A stretch of 39,399 nucleotides of DNA from Candidatus Collierbacteria bacterium (GTDB lineage Bacteria > Patescibacteriota > Microgenomatia > UBA1400 > MFAQ01), in contig CAIQPO010000043.1 of assembly GCA_903873735.1 (NCBI GenBank), positions 1 to 39,399 of the forward strand, read 5' to 3'. The notes beneath the pieces were generated by a model. That model searched no databases and was not told where the DNA came from. It was given only the letters and a program-made list of their open reading frames with translations. The number at the start of each line of letters is the position of its first letter. The stretch's first letter is position 1. Of the stretch, positions 8,106-15,806 are shown one piece after another. Made by a program: the position numbers and the translations under genes.

Positions 8106-8396
8106 ATGAATACTCTCTATGTCCTTATGAGCCTTTTTGGCATTAATTTTCTTCCTAAAGGCTTCGCCCCCATCCCCGGTAAGACATTCTCCAAAGGAAG
8201 CGGCATAATTTACGGACACGAAATTGGGGCAAATAAAAACCTGCGTCTGGAATATCAAGGTGCCACCGCCAACCCGACTTTCAAAAAGGATAAAGACTCC
8301 ATCTGTGTTTATTTCGGCAACGGCTTTGTCTGCCTTTTCCCCGATGGCAGTGTGGTCATCACCGACTGTATCAACCTCTCACTCCAGGTATACTAA
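8106..8396 (+). CDS. Orphan protein (96 aa), inverted within the rpsB-tsf-frr run
   Basis: Begins MNTLYVLMSLFGINFLPKGF behind a very strong ribosome site, AAAGGAGGT, 4 nt before the ATG. The N-terminal 20 residues are hydrophobic and may be a membrane anchor or signal; the remainder is beta-rich (GSGIIYGHEIG, VYFGNGFVCLFPDGSVVITD). No family recognised. It is transcribed against the surrounding genes, being the only plus-strand gene between tsf and frr. The promoter is not clear (TTAAAT, 17 bp, TATAAA is possible). The terminator follows after 7 nt. Codon use is GC-rich. Confidence 0.7.
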   Translation: MNTLYVLMSLFGINFLPKGFAPIPGKTFSKGSGIIYGHEIGANKNLRLEYQGATANPTFKKDKDSICVYFGNGFVCLFPDGSVVITDCINLSLQVY

Positions 8397-8403
8397 CCAA
8401 AAA

Positions 8404-8428
8404 AGCCCGCATATAGCGGGCTCTTTTA
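8404..8428 (+). terminator. Intrinsic terminator of the 8106-8396 unit
   Basis: AGCCCGC/GCGGGCT stem with a 5-nt loop (ATATA), then CTTTTATT. It lies between the orphan stop and the convergent end of tsf. Confidence 0.87.
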
Positions 8429-8441
8429 TTAAAAATCTGAT

Positions 8442-8891
8442 TTATTCTTCTCCTAACTTAAACCTAGAAAACCTCATCACTCTGATGTTTTCTCCAGTTT
8501 TTCCTATCAAGCTTTTAACCAAGTTTTCAATAGTTATACCCGCATCTCTGATGTAGGCTTGAGCTAAAAGCTCATCTACATCTTTAGGATTCATTGAAAC
8601 AATCTGCATCGCCACCTCTTTACATAAAGTTTCAAACTCGGCTGTATCAGCCACAAAGTCTGTCTCACAGGCAATCTCCACCATAGCAGCAACTCTGCCA
8701 CCATTGTGGGTATAGCAATACACTTTGCCACTTCTCACCTCTCTGCTTGATTTACTTTCAGCTTTGGCTAAACCCTTGGCCTTGATAATTTCTTCAGCTT
8801 TTACCACATCTCCATTTGATTCCTCCAGTGCCTTCTTAGCGTCCATCACACCAGCACCAGTCTTCTCTCTTAATTCCTTTATTTTGTCCAT
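8442..8891 (-). CDS. tsf: Translation elongation factor Ts, short form
   Basis: EF-Ts exchanges GDP for GTP on EF-Tu. The N-terminal UBA-like domain (IKELREKTGAGVMDAKKALEE), the EF-Tu contact segment ACETDFVA, and the MQIVSMNP stretch are all present. About 149 aa is near half the E. coli length, so the coiled-coil and second core subdomain are lost, as in short EF-Ts forms. I chose the second of two adjacent ATGs (8891), 5 nt after GAGG; the first (8894) is also possible. Follows rpsB by 12-15 nt, the standard rpsB-tsf operon. Confidence 0.96.
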   Translation of the reverse strand: MDKIKELREKTGAGVMDAKKALEESNGDVVKAEEIIKAKGLAKAESKSSREVRSGKVYCYTHNGGRVAAMVEIACETDFVADTAEFETLCKEVAMQIVSMNPKDVDELLAQAYIRDAGITIENLVKSLIGKTGENIRVMRFSRFKLGEE

Positions 8892-8906
8892 CATAGCCTC
8901 AATAAA

Positions 8907-9785
8907 TTATTTTTTAATATCTTTAAGTCCTAAAGATAGGGCAGTTTCTACCTCTTTGACTACAATTTCCAATCCCTTTACGGAGTCATCATTCATTGGG
9001 ATGATGAAATCAACCATGTCAGGATTTGAATTTGAATCAACTAAACCAACTACCTTCACTCCTCTTGATTTAGCCTCTTTTACAGCCAATCTTTCCTTGT
9101 GAGTATCAAAAACAATCACCATCTCAGGAACATCCCTAAGGTTCACCAAACCACCCACTACTCTTTCAAGTCTAGCAATCTCCTTGTCAAACAATACTTG
9201 TTCCTTTTTGGTGTATTTCTTTAGCTGTCCAGAATCTCTCTTTGATCTTAAGGAAACTAATCTCTCGATTGTCTGTCTCACCTGTTTCCAGTTGGTAATC
9301 AAACCGCCCATCCATCTTTGGGATAAATAGGACACACCTATTCTCTTTGCCATTTCCTCGATCATGGGTTTTACTTGTCTTTTTGTACCAACTACCACGA
9401 TTCTCTTGCCAGATGATGCAGCTTGATTAATCTCTTTTGTAGCTTCAGCTAATTTACTTAATGTGATTTCCAAATCAAAAATATGAACTCCATTCTTCTC
9501 ACCCCAAAGATACTTCTTCATCTTTGGATTCCATTTTTTCACCACATGTCCGAAATGAGCTCCAGCTTCGAAAAGCTGTTCTACGGTTACTCCAACTTGT
9601 GGTTTAACTTCTTTCTCAACTTTTTTCTCTTCAACAACGGCTTCTACTTTTATTTCTTCAACTTCTTTTTTAGCAGCCACCTTTTTTACAGGAGTTTTCT
9701 TTACTACTTCTTTCTTAACAACTTTCTTTGTAGTAGTTTTTTTGGTCTCTACCTCGACCTTTTTTTCTTCGGCTTTTTTTGCCAT
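8907..9785 (-). CDS. rpsB: 30S ribosomal protein S2 with Lys/Glu-rich N-terminal extension
   Basis: The S2 core starts near residue 66 (VTVEQLFEAGAHFGH) and contains MKKYLWGEKNGVHIFDL, the SQRWMGGLITNW segment and VFDTHKERLAVKEA. Before it comes a low-complexity extension of about 65 residues made almost only of Lys, Glu, Val, Ala and Thr, unlike normal S2. The ATG at 9785 has AAGAGATGATAT upstream, a moderate ribosome site. The extension could bind rRNA or nucleoid DNA; this is inference. The leader holds a short GAGATGAATCTC stem that could be regulatory. Confidence 0.96.
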   Translation of the reverse strand: MAKKAEEKKVEVETKKTTTKKVVKKEVVKKTPVKKVAAKKEVEEIKVEAVVEEKKVEKEVKPQVGVTVEQLFEAGAHFGHVVKKWNPKMKKYLWGEKNGVHIFDLEITLSKLAEATKEINQAASSGKRIVVVGTKRQVKPMIEEMAKRIGVSYLSQRWMGGLITNWKQVRQTIERLVSLRSKRDSGQLKKYTKKEQVLFDKEIARLERVVGGLVNLRDVPEMVIVFDTHKERLAVKEAKSRGVKVVGLVDSNSNPDMVDFIIPMNDDSVKGLEIVVKEVETALSLGLKDIKK

Positions 9786-9856
9786 ATATCATCTCTTTTA
9801 GCTTAGGAGACATTTCAAGAGATTCATCTCCCAGCAAATTTGTAATTAACTGGAGT

Positions 9857-9876
9857 ATTTTATCACAACCAGCCTC
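9857..9876 (-). promoter_or_regulatory. rpsB promoter motif shared with rpmB
   Basis: Minus strand GAGGCTGGTTGTGATAAAAT: an extended -10 (TGATAAAAT) preceded by GAGGCTG. The same string, less one G, lies before rpmB (33073-33091). It leaves about 65 nt of leader before the rpsB start. Confidence 0.6.
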
Positions 9877-9920
9877 GTGAAGAAAGCATTAATTCAGCCA
9901 ATGTCCAAATACCCTATAAC

Positions 9921-9949
9921 TTGACTTTTACGCACAAATATGCTATCAT
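9921..9949 (+). promoter_or_regulatory. Sigma-70-type promoter of the 9999-10556 unit
   Basis: TTGACT (9921-9926), 17-bp spacer, TATCAT (9944-9949). Divergent from the rpsB promoter. Leader about 40 nt with GCGGAGG before the ATG. Confidence 0.82.
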
Positions 9950-9998
9950 CCACCATTAGCACTTTAACCTGACTGACACTGACCTAAGCGGAGGCACT

Positions 9999-10556
9999 AT
10001 GTTTTGGCAAATCTATTTACCCTTGGGTGTTTTTGCCCTGTTCTTCATTATGGGAATTATCAGCGCCGTCAGATCAGACGATCCTGAAATCGTCGGTAGT
10101 GGATTCAGGGTAGGAGTAGCATTTGGAATACTCTTCCTCTTCTTTGGCTTCTTGATCAACACTTTTTTCGGCCCAAAAATTTCGGCAAGTTCAATACCGG
10201 ATATCGAACATCCAACATATCTTGCCTCTTTCAGTGGTGACAAAGAACTTTTTGGCACATATGGTGCTTTCATAGTCGCCAGTGGCACTCTCAGTGAAAA
10301 ACGGCAGTATGAGTACTATTTCTATCTGCCTGATTCAAACAAGATTGCCTTCGCCAAAGTCGATGCTGCAACCGCCCTTATTGTGGAGGATAGCCCAGAT
10401 CGCCCATACATGATCAAGATTAAATCAGTATGCCCGAAAATCGACCCCCAAGGCAACTTCTGGCTTATTACCAGCTGCAACAATTACATCCCCTACGTTA
10501 TCGAATTCCATGTTCCGCAAGGCTCCGTAGTTCAGGAATTCATCGCCAACCCCTAG
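9999..10556 (+). CDS. Orphan membrane-anchored protein, paralogue A (185 aa)
   Basis: Two hydrophobic segments (about residues 5-23 and 37-57) are followed by a beta-rich domain of about 125 residues. GGAGG lies 4 nt before the ATG. The C-terminus reads IEFHVPQGSVVQEFI, matching YDFHIPANAIVPQIS of the next gene; the topology, length and central YYFYLP/FRYYVP segments also match, so the two are tandem paralogues. The soluble domain probably lies outside the membrane, but orientation is not certain. No known family recognised. Own promoter and terminator; GC-rich codons compared with rpsB and folD. Confidence 0.75.
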   Translation: MFWQIYLPLGVFALFFIMGIISAVRSDDPEIVGSGFRVGVAFGILFLFFGFLINTFFGPKISASSIPDIEHPTYLASFSGDKELFGTYGAFIVASGTLSEKRQYEYYFYLPDSNKIAFAKVDAATALIVEDSPDRPYMIKIKSVCPKIDPQGNFWLITSCNNYIPYVIEFHVPQGSVVQEFIANP

Positions 10557-10565
10557 TGCTTTATC

Positions 10566-10592
10566 AACCCGTCTCCCAAGACGGGTTTTTAT
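10566..10592 (+). terminator. Intrinsic terminator of the 9999-10556 unit
   Basis: ACCCGTCT/AGACGGGT stem with a 4-nt loop and a T-rich tail, 10 nt after the stop. The next promoter begins 6 nt later. Confidence 0.9.
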
Positions 10593-10597
10593 TTGAT

Positions 10598-10626
10598 TTG
10601 ACATACAAATAACTCAGTGATATCCT
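10598..10626 (+). promoter_or_regulatory. Sigma-70-type promoter of the 10670-11224 unit
   Basis: TTGACA (10598-10603), 17-bp spacer, TATCCT (10621-10626), directly after the previous terminator. Confidence 0.82.
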
Positions 10627-10669
10627 ATAGGTCGTACTTTCCCATTTCTGTTCGATGGAGACCAAACAC

Positions 10670-11224
10670 ATGCTCACACCAATCATCGTTTTGCTTATCG
10701 GCTTGCTCATCTTCCGCAAGGTGTACTTCTATGCGGACCCTGACATTCGCGATAGTCGACCAAGCTTCGACAAAGAAATGTTTATCCTCGTGGCGATCGT
10801 TGCCATCTTTGCGGGACTTTTGACTGGTGTACTCACCAGCATGGCTTTCCCCACTGTTTCTGTCGCCAACGACCCAGTAAAGCTGGAAACCATGGATATC
10901 AGCGGCCCCGAAATTCAGGGTCGATTCTTCCTGGGATCAGGCTACATCGACAGCGAAGAATACTACGTCTTCCGCTATTATGTGCCTGGCATGAACAATG
11001 TCCTCCGCGACGGCAAAGTCTATCGCTACGAACCGCGTTACCAGGTTATCAACCTGATTCGCGATCAAGAAGCTGACTCTGCCTACTATGTCACCTATCA
11101 TTACGAGTTCGCCTGGGATTGGGCCAAGTGGTTAGCATACAGCCCCATGGACACCACCCCGGAAATATATGATTTCCACATTCCGGCGAACGCCATCGTC
11201 CCGCAGATCAGCATCCAGAAATAG
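10670..11224 (+). CDS. Orphan membrane-anchored protein, paralogue B (184 aa)
   Basis: Same plan as the preceding gene: two membrane segments (about residues 3-16 and 37-56) and a beta-rich C-terminal domain containing GSGYIDSEEYYVFRYYVP and ending YDFHIPANAIVPQIS. I chose the ATG at 10670 because GGAG lies 9 nt before it; an ATG at 10655 is in frame but has no ribosome site. No known family recognised. It has its own promoter and terminator. Tandem duplication of a complete promoter-gene-terminator unit is the simplest explanation; the two copies have diverged strongly in sequence. Confidence 0.74.
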   Translation: MLTPIIVLLIGLLIFRKVYFYADPDIRDSRPSFDKEMFILVAIVAIFAGLLTGVLTSMAFPTVSVANDPVKLETMDISGPEIQGRFFLGSGYIDSEEYYVFRYYVPGMNNVLRDGKVYRYEPRYQVINLIRDQEADSAYYVTYHYEFAWDWAKWLAYSPMDTTPEIYDFHIPANAIVPQISIQK

Positions 11225-11231
11225 CACCTCC

Positions 11232-11256
11232 ACCCGCCTCCATGGCGGGTTTTTTA
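11232..11256 (+). terminator. Intrinsic terminator of the 10670-11224 unit
   Basis: ACCCGCC/GGCGGGT stem, 5-nt loop and seven T, 7 nt after the stop and 5 nt before the convergent folD stop. Confidence 0.9.
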
Positions 11257-11260
11257 TTCA

Positions 11261-12037
11261 TTAATTACCAGTTTCAGCCAAATTCACAAACAAAGACACA
11301 ATCGTCAGAGGACCAACTCCACCTGGCACAGGTGTAATCGCTCTAGCCTTTCTTATCGCTCCCTCACTAAAATCAGCTTTCGGATATCCCAAATCAATAC
11401 CCACAAATTCATCCTTTACCATATTCTCAGTAATCAATTCCCCCGCCCCCGTCGCACCTATCACCACATCAAAATCTCTTAATAGATTTAAGTCATCACC
11501 CCTATCAAAGCCAGAAACCACAAAACCTAATTGGAGCAACCTCTCGTAAAGACGTCTTCCCACCATTCCTTCATGTCCAACCAAAGCAACACTCAAATCC
11601 CGCGCAATATTTAGTTTTTCAAAAACTGTCTCCACCGCCAAAACTACTGCAGGCACGAAGCTACTTTTCGGGTTTAATCCGTCTACATCTTTAGCCTCTG
11701 GCACTGTATACAAAATTTGCTCAACATCAATTTCTTCGACCCCTTTCATTGGCAGCTGCACCAAAATTCCATCTATGTCAGCCCTTTCATCTCCATTTAT
11801 AATTGTCTTTAAGATCTCTTCTTTACCATTGGCAAAAACCACTTCAACCACCGCACCAATTCTCTCTCCTGCCTCTCGCTTTAGTCTCACATATGTACTT
11901 TCTCTCCCCAAACCATCACACTGAATAATCATAAGCTTTTTACCCCTCAATAACCCTTGAACCTTTAAGCTTTCTTCTATTAAGGCAGCTTCTCTTTTTC
12001 CATCAAAGACTATCTTATTACTGGATATTTCTTGCAT
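11261..12037 (-). CDS. folD: FolD-like methylenetetrahydrofolate dehydrogenase/cyclohydrolase, divergent
   Basis: FolD interconverts 5,10-methylene-, methenyl- and 10-formyl-tetrahydrofolate. Visible: STYVRLKREA with the catalytic Tyr and Lys, DGILVQLPM, KDVDGLN and the C-terminal TPVPGGVGPLT. At 258 aa it is about 25 shorter than usual. Two family motifs are degraded: the PCTP loop reads SFVPAVVLA, and the NADP loop GRSxxVGxP reads GHEGMVGRR. The dinucleotide preference or one of the two activities may therefore differ. It overlaps the end of glyA by 28 nt, so translation is coupled and one-carbon flux is linked to GlyA. Confidence 0.85.
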   Translation of the reverse strand: MQEISSNKIVFDGKREAALIEESLKVQGLLRGKKLMIIQCDGLGRESTYVRLKREAGERIGAVVEVVFANGKEEILKTIINGDERADIDGILVQLPMKGVEEIDVEQILYTVPEAKDVDGLNPKSSFVPAVVLAVETVFEKLNIARDLSVALVGHEGMVGRRLYERLLQLGFVVSGFDRGDDLNLLRDFDVVIGATGAGELITENMVKDEFVGIDLGYPKADFSEGAIRKARAITPVPGGVGPLTIVSLFVNLAETGN

Positions 12038-13221
12038 AAGGTTGTTATTTTATCTAATAAATCGTTATTGGCTCCCCTATTAACCGAATGATCAATTACT
12101 TCAGCAATAATCTTCATCTCTTCCTCTCCAAGCCCCCTTGTAGTAATTGCCGGCGTACCGATTCTTATTCCTGATGGATTAAGTGGAGTACCTTTATCAC
12201 CAGGAATGGTATTTGCGTTTACCACAACACCTACTTTTTCAAGCTCCTTCGCCACTTCCCTACCCTTCCCCACTCCAACATCAACCACCATCAAGTGAGT
12301 ATCAGTTCCCCACACAACAAAACCTCTCCTTTTCAATTCACCAGACAATACTATTGCGTTACTCAACACTCGTTCGCAATACTCTTTATACCCTTCATCA
12401 CCAACTTCATACAAAGCCTGGCCTATACCTGCAATCGTATTCATGTGTGGGCCTCCCTGAAGTCCAGGGAAAACTGCCTTTTCAATCTTCTTTGCTAACT
12501 CACTATCCTTTGTCATTCCTCTTTTGGTCACCCCCAAAATTGCCCCCCTTGGGCCTCTTAATGTTTTATGTGTCGTGGTCATAACCACATCCACAAACGG
12601 TGACGGACTAAGCAGTGTTTTACCGGCAATCAAACCAGCAGTGTGTGAGATATCGGCTAATAAGATACAACTATTATCAGAAGTAATTTTACCCACTTTT
12701 TCCCAGTCGATTCTCCAAGGATATGATGTGCTCCCCACCACTACCAATTTTGGTCTTTCCTCCAAAATCACCCTTTCCATTTGTTCATAATCTATAAAGC
12801 CTTTTGTATCCAGACCAAACTTAAACGACTTAAACCATTTTCCCGTTATTGATACATCATGACCATGTGTTAAATGACCTCCACTACTAAGATTTAATCC
12901 CAATACTTTTTCTCCAGGGCTTAGAACAGCCAGATAAACTGCCAAATTTGCAGGGCTACCAGAGTATGGCTGAACATTAACCCACTCTAAGTCAAATATT
13001 TCTCTAGCCCTCATCTGCACATACTCTTCCAACTCATCCATGACAGCATTGCCCTGATAGTATCTCTTGTGGGGATAACCTTCGGCATATTTATCAGACA
13101 AACAAGAACCTACAACCTCCAATACCGCACTCGAAGTATGATTCTCTGAAGGAATGAGTGTAAGTGTGTTTTCCTGCCTCAGTCTCTCCTTATTGATTAT
13201 TTCCTTTATCAAAATATCCAT
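12010..13221 (-). CDS. glyA: Serine hydroxymethyltransferase
   Basis: PLP enzyme making glycine and 5,10-methylene-THF from serine. 403 aa, close to the usual length. Motifs: NTLTLIPSENHTS near the start, YAEGYPHKRYYQG, the PLP-lysine motif TTTHKTLRGPRG, and GGPHMNTIAG after it. In place of a ribosome site the start is preceded by an extended -10 (TGAGATAAT) ending 6 nt before the ATG, so a leaderless transcript is likely. It heads the glyA-folD pair within a thymidylate-related cluster. Confidence 0.97.
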   Translation of the reverse strand: MDILIKEIINKERLRQENTLTLIPSENHTSSAVLEVVGSCLSDKYAEGYPHKRYYQGNAVMDELEEYVQMRAREIFDLEWVNVQPYSGSPANLAVYLAVLSPGEKVLGLNLSSGGHLTHGHDVSITGKWFKSFKFGLDTKGFIDYEQMERVILEERPKLVVVGSTSYPWRIDWEKVGKITSDNSCILLADISHTAGLIAGKTLLSPSPFVDVVMTTTHKTLRGPRGAILGVTKRGMTKDSELAKKIEKAVFPGLQGGPHMNTIAGIGQALYEVGDEGYKEYCERVLSNAIVLSGELKRRGFVVWGTDTHLMVVDVGVGKGREVAKELEKVGVVVNANTIPGDKGTPLNPSGIRIGTPAITTRGLGEEEMKIIAEVIDHSVNRGANNDLLDKITTLCKKYPVIR

Positions 13222-13227
13222 TCACCT

Positions 13228-13236
13228 ATTATCTCA
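13228..13236 (-). promoter_or_regulatory. Probable extended -10 of glyA, leaderless
   Basis: Minus strand TGAGATAAT; GATAAT (13228-13233) ends 6 nt before the ATG. No clear -35. Confidence 0.5.
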
Positions 13237-13254
13237 CCTAAGAAGAAGATCCAA

Positions 13255-13881
13255 CTAGCACAATATACCAGCCATATTCATATAAGATAGGCAGTCTGAT
13301 ACCACCTCCTCTTTACTCTTAGATGCATCCACTACTCTCCAAAAATCAGGAAACTTTACCGATAACTCTAAGTAAGCATCCCTTACCCTTCTATGAAAAT
13401 CCAGCTCTTTCATGTCGTACCTATCAATATCACTACAACCTCTTTTCCTCAACAAAGCTAACTCTGGAGCCAAGTCGAAATGCAGTACCAAGTCAGGCAT
13501 CAAGCCTCTAGTAGCAATCTTACTTACTGCCACAATAATTTCTCTATCGATTTTTTCGCTCCCCTGATATGCATAAGTACTAAACCAATAACGATCAAGC
13601 AAAACCCCCCTGCTTTCTCTCTCTCCTTTGAGTACCGGCAGTATCTCATTTGCCACCAGGTTGGCTCTAGAAGCTGTGTAAGCGAAAAAAGATGCCATTG
13701 GGTCAATAACCAAATCTGGTCTCTGCTGTACTGCTTCCCTCATCAACTCTCCAAACTCAGTTCCCCCAGGTTCTCGTTTCAGCTCCCATAAAGGAAGATG
13801 TTCCATTAATCCATTTATCGCTGTAGTTTTACCACATCCACTACCACCCTCAGTCACCACAAACGGATATCTCTCATTCAT
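13255..13881 (-). CDS. tmk: Thymidylate kinase
   Basis: Phosphorylates dTMP to dTDP. 208 aa with P-loop EGGSGCGKTT (about residues 11-20), the dTMP-binding REPGGT segment near residue 37, DRYWFSTYAYQG near residue 96, and a lid region with RKRGCSDIDRYD. The start overlaps the end of the 84-codon gene before it by 8 nt (ATGAATGAG across its TGA), implying translational coupling. Lies between the glyA-folD pair and the ThyX-like gene, in keeping with dTTP supply. Confidence 0.95.
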   Translation of the reverse strand: MNERYPFVVTEGGSGCGKTTAINGLMEHLPLWELKREPGGTEFGELMREAVQQRPDLVIDPMASFFAYTASRANLVANEILPVLKGERESRGVLLDRYWFSTYAYQGSEKIDREIIVAVSKIATRGLMPDLVLHFDLAPELALLRKRGCSDIDRYDMKELDFHRRVRDAYLELSVKFPDFWRVVDASKSKEEVVSDCLSYMNMAGILC

Positions 13882-14128
13882 ATGAGCTTGCTTCTTCTCT
13901 TGTCATAAACATGGTTTCTAGCACCTCATCTGGCAAAATTGCTTCCGAATCTCTTACATACCTTCTAAACTCTGCCAGAACCTGAAGATATCGCTCTTTC
14001 CTATCTACCCCCTTATCTGCCCTTTCCGGTAATGGTTTCTCCACCACCAACCCTTCCCCGCCCACATACCATCTATGGAATCTACTTTCAAATACCTGAG
14101 CACCAGCCTCGACAATATTTTTGGTCAT
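13874..14128 (-). CDS. Small unknown protein coupled to tmk (84 aa)
   Basis: Soluble basic/acidic protein beginning MTKNIVEAGAQVFESRFHRW, with YLQVLAEFRRYVRDSEAI helices and ending EEASSYE. No family recognised. Its last 8 nt overlap the tmk start, so it is read with tmk. The upstream gap to the divergent unit at 14245 is about 115 nt and has no obvious ribosome site for this gene. Codon use matches tmk. Confidence 0.55.
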   Translation of the reverse strand: MTKNIVEAGAQVFESRFHRWYVGGEGLVVEKPLPERADKGVDRKERYLQVLAEFRRYVRDSEAILPDEVLETMFMTREEASSYE

Positions 14129-14244
14129 AAATACAAACTAATTCTTCTATCTTCAAAAGTCTAGACTTTTATTTTCCAGTTACAAGTCTTATACTTTCCC
14201 ACCAGCGTACCTTTACAGGCTTCTTTTAGACACAAGGAGGTATT

Positions 14245-14463
14245 TTGTCCAAAAAAATTACCACAGTACTAAGTAAAAAGGAAAGGGCCAAGCTCCTAAA
14301 CCTTAACCCAACTCCTGGAAGTGAACTTACTCTTCATCGCAATCATCCCCATACCAGCGACGAACACCCTTTTCTGCATACAGACATTGTCCACGTTCGG
14401 TATCTTGGCGATGAAGTTTTTGAATATTTGTACAAAGAACACATTCCCTGTGAACCAAACTAA
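14245..14463 (+). CDS. Orphan His-rich small protein (72 aa), TTG start
   Basis: Starts at TTG (14245) 4 nt after the strong ribosome site AAGGAGG; no ATG is nearby in frame. The product begins MSKKITTVLSKKERAKLLNL and carries a His cluster (HRNHPHTSDEHPFLHTDIVH) that might bind metal. No family recognised. A TATACT -10 lies at 14190-14195 but the -35 is poor. A strong terminator follows the stop by 7 nt. Plus-strand insertion between the minus-strand tmk pair and the Nramp-like gene. Confidence 0.66.
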   Translation: MSKKITTVLSKKERAKLLNLNPTPGSELTLHRNHPHTSDEHPFLHTDIVHVRYLGDEVFEYLYKEHIPCEPN

Positions 14464-14470
14464 ATCTAGT

Positions 14471-14498
14471 AAACGGCAATCTCTTGCCGTTTTTTTAT
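14471..14498 (+). terminator. Intrinsic terminator of the 14245-14463 unit
   Basis: AAACGGCAA/TTGCCGTTT stem with a 4-nt loop and seven or more T. Ends 5 nt before the convergent transporter stop. Confidence 0.9.
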
Positions 14499-14502
14499 CT
14501 GT

Positions 14503-15774
14503 CTATCCCAGTAAATTTTTTATCATGAAGGTAGCCGCCAAAAACATTAACCCAATGGTAATTACCATAATTACATTGCTCAAACCGGACGACTTCCTTC
14601 TGCCTACTACTTCAGTTTTATTTGCTAGTACCAATATCATCACCAATAGCGGTACTGCGGCCACTCCATTAAAAATGGCCGCATAAAATAGTGCTTTAAT
14701 TGCATCTATCTTCAAAAAATTTATTAACAACCCGAGCAACGTGGCCAAAGTTATTGCCAAATAAAAAAACTTGGCTCTCTTAATATCCTTAGACAAACCT
14801 TCCGGTTTTCCCAAGGCTTCTGAAAAAGCATAGGCTAGTCCACCAGCCAGTATCGGAATTGACTGTAAACCAATTCCCACCATCCCAATAGTAAACAGCA
14901 AATAAGCTCCATTCCCAGCCAATGGCCTCAAGGCTTCTGCTGCTTCCTTGGCGGACGAAATCTCGAATATCCCATTTTGATGCAATACTCCTGCTGTCGT
15001 TAAAATAATGAAAAAGGTCATCAAGTTTGAAAAAATCATTCCAATAGCTGTATCTAATCTCATCTTCCTAATTTCGCGCCTAGAAACTTCTGGTCTAACT
15101 CCAAAATCTACAATCTTTTTATCAGCAATCTCCTCTTCCACCTCTTCTGATGTCTGCCAAAAAAATAAATAAGGTGATATTGTCGTACCCAAAAAACCCA
15201 CTACTGTCATCAACCAGTCTTCACTCCATACCGGCTTTATCAAAAATAAACTTTTCAGCGCCTCTCCCCAGTTGTTGGAAATCATCAAGCCTGTCACTAC
15301 ATAGGCAAGAAGTGACAAAGATAACCACTTTAACACCGCTGAATAGCGCTTGTAGGGCACAAACACCTCAATGAGTATTATTCCAACAGCCACCACACCC
15401 AGCCATATCTTTTTATCAAAACCAATCACCATTTCCAAGCTTTCTCCCATTACTCCCAAATTTGCTCCAATGTTTATTACATTTGCACAAGCAAGCAAAA
15501 CCACCGCAAACCACATCCAGTAGACAGAGAAATATTTCTTAATGAGGCTCGTAAGACCCATCCCAGTAATCATCCCCAAGCGACCACACATCTCCTGGAC
15601 TGCAATCATTGCAGGAATCAAAAACAGCGTCAAGAAATTCAGACCATATCCATATCTAGCCCCTGCAATAGAATACGTAGCTATTCCGCTTGGGTCATCA
15701 TCAGCTGCTCCGGTAATAAACCCTGGACCGATCCTTGAAAATAATCTCTTAATGAATCTCATTTCTTTAATCAT
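14503..15774 (-). CDS. Nramp-like divalent cation transporter, DPSG subgroup
   Basis: About 423 aa with eleven or so membrane helices. The first helix carries GPGFITGAADDDPSG where classical Nramp has DPGN, and the sixth carries TTISPYLFFWQ where classical Nramp has the metal-binding MPH motif. These changes put it in the broad Nramp-related group, whose substrate is less certain than the Mn/Fe of true MntH. A charged cytoplasmic loop (SEEVEEEIADKK) follows helix 6. The ATG at 15774 is preferred; an upstream TTG would overlap the divergent ThyX-like gene. No regulator is nearby. Confidence 0.85.
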   Translation of the reverse strand: MIKEMRFIKRLFSRIGPGFITGAADDDPSGIATYSIAGARYGYGLNFLTLFLIPAMIAVQEMCGRLGMITGMGLTSLIKKYFSVYWMWFAVVLLACANVINIGANLGVMGESLEMVIGFDKKIWLGVVAVGIILIEVFVPYKRYSAVLKWLSLSLLAYVVTGLMISNNWGEALKSLFLIKPVWSEDWLMTVVGFLGTTISPYLFFWQTSEEVEEEIADKKIVDFGVRPEVSRREIRKMRLDTAIGMIFSNLMTFFIILTTAGVLHQNGIFEISSAKEAAEALRPLAGNGAYLLFTIGMVGIGLQSIPILAGGLAYAFSEALGKPEGLSKDIKRAKFFYLAITLATLLGLLINFLKIDAIKALFYAAIFNGVAAVPLLVMILVLANKTEVVGRRKSSGLSNVIMVITIGLMFLAATFMIKNLLG

Positions 15775-15790
15775 ACTAAATCGTTTCTTC

Positions 15791-15799
15791 TGATAAACT
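15791..15799 (+). promoter_or_regulatory. Extended -10 of the ThyX-like gene, leaderless
   Basis: TGATAAACT ends 7 nt before the ATG at 15807. The same TTCTGATAAACT string lies 6 nt before the ATG at 27570, which supports it as a real promoter element. Confidence 0.55.
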
Positions 15800-15806
15800 G
15801 ACTCCA

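Noticed and set aside
8022..8258. Upstream extension of the gene at 7743-8021 to 171 codons
   Set aside because: The extension lies antisense to the well-supported orphan gene at 8106 and has no ribosome site.
9483..9806. 107-codon plus-strand frame opposite the rpsB N-terminus (Phe/Leu-rich)
   Set aside because: It is the complement of the Lys/Glu-rich S2 extension; no ribosome site.
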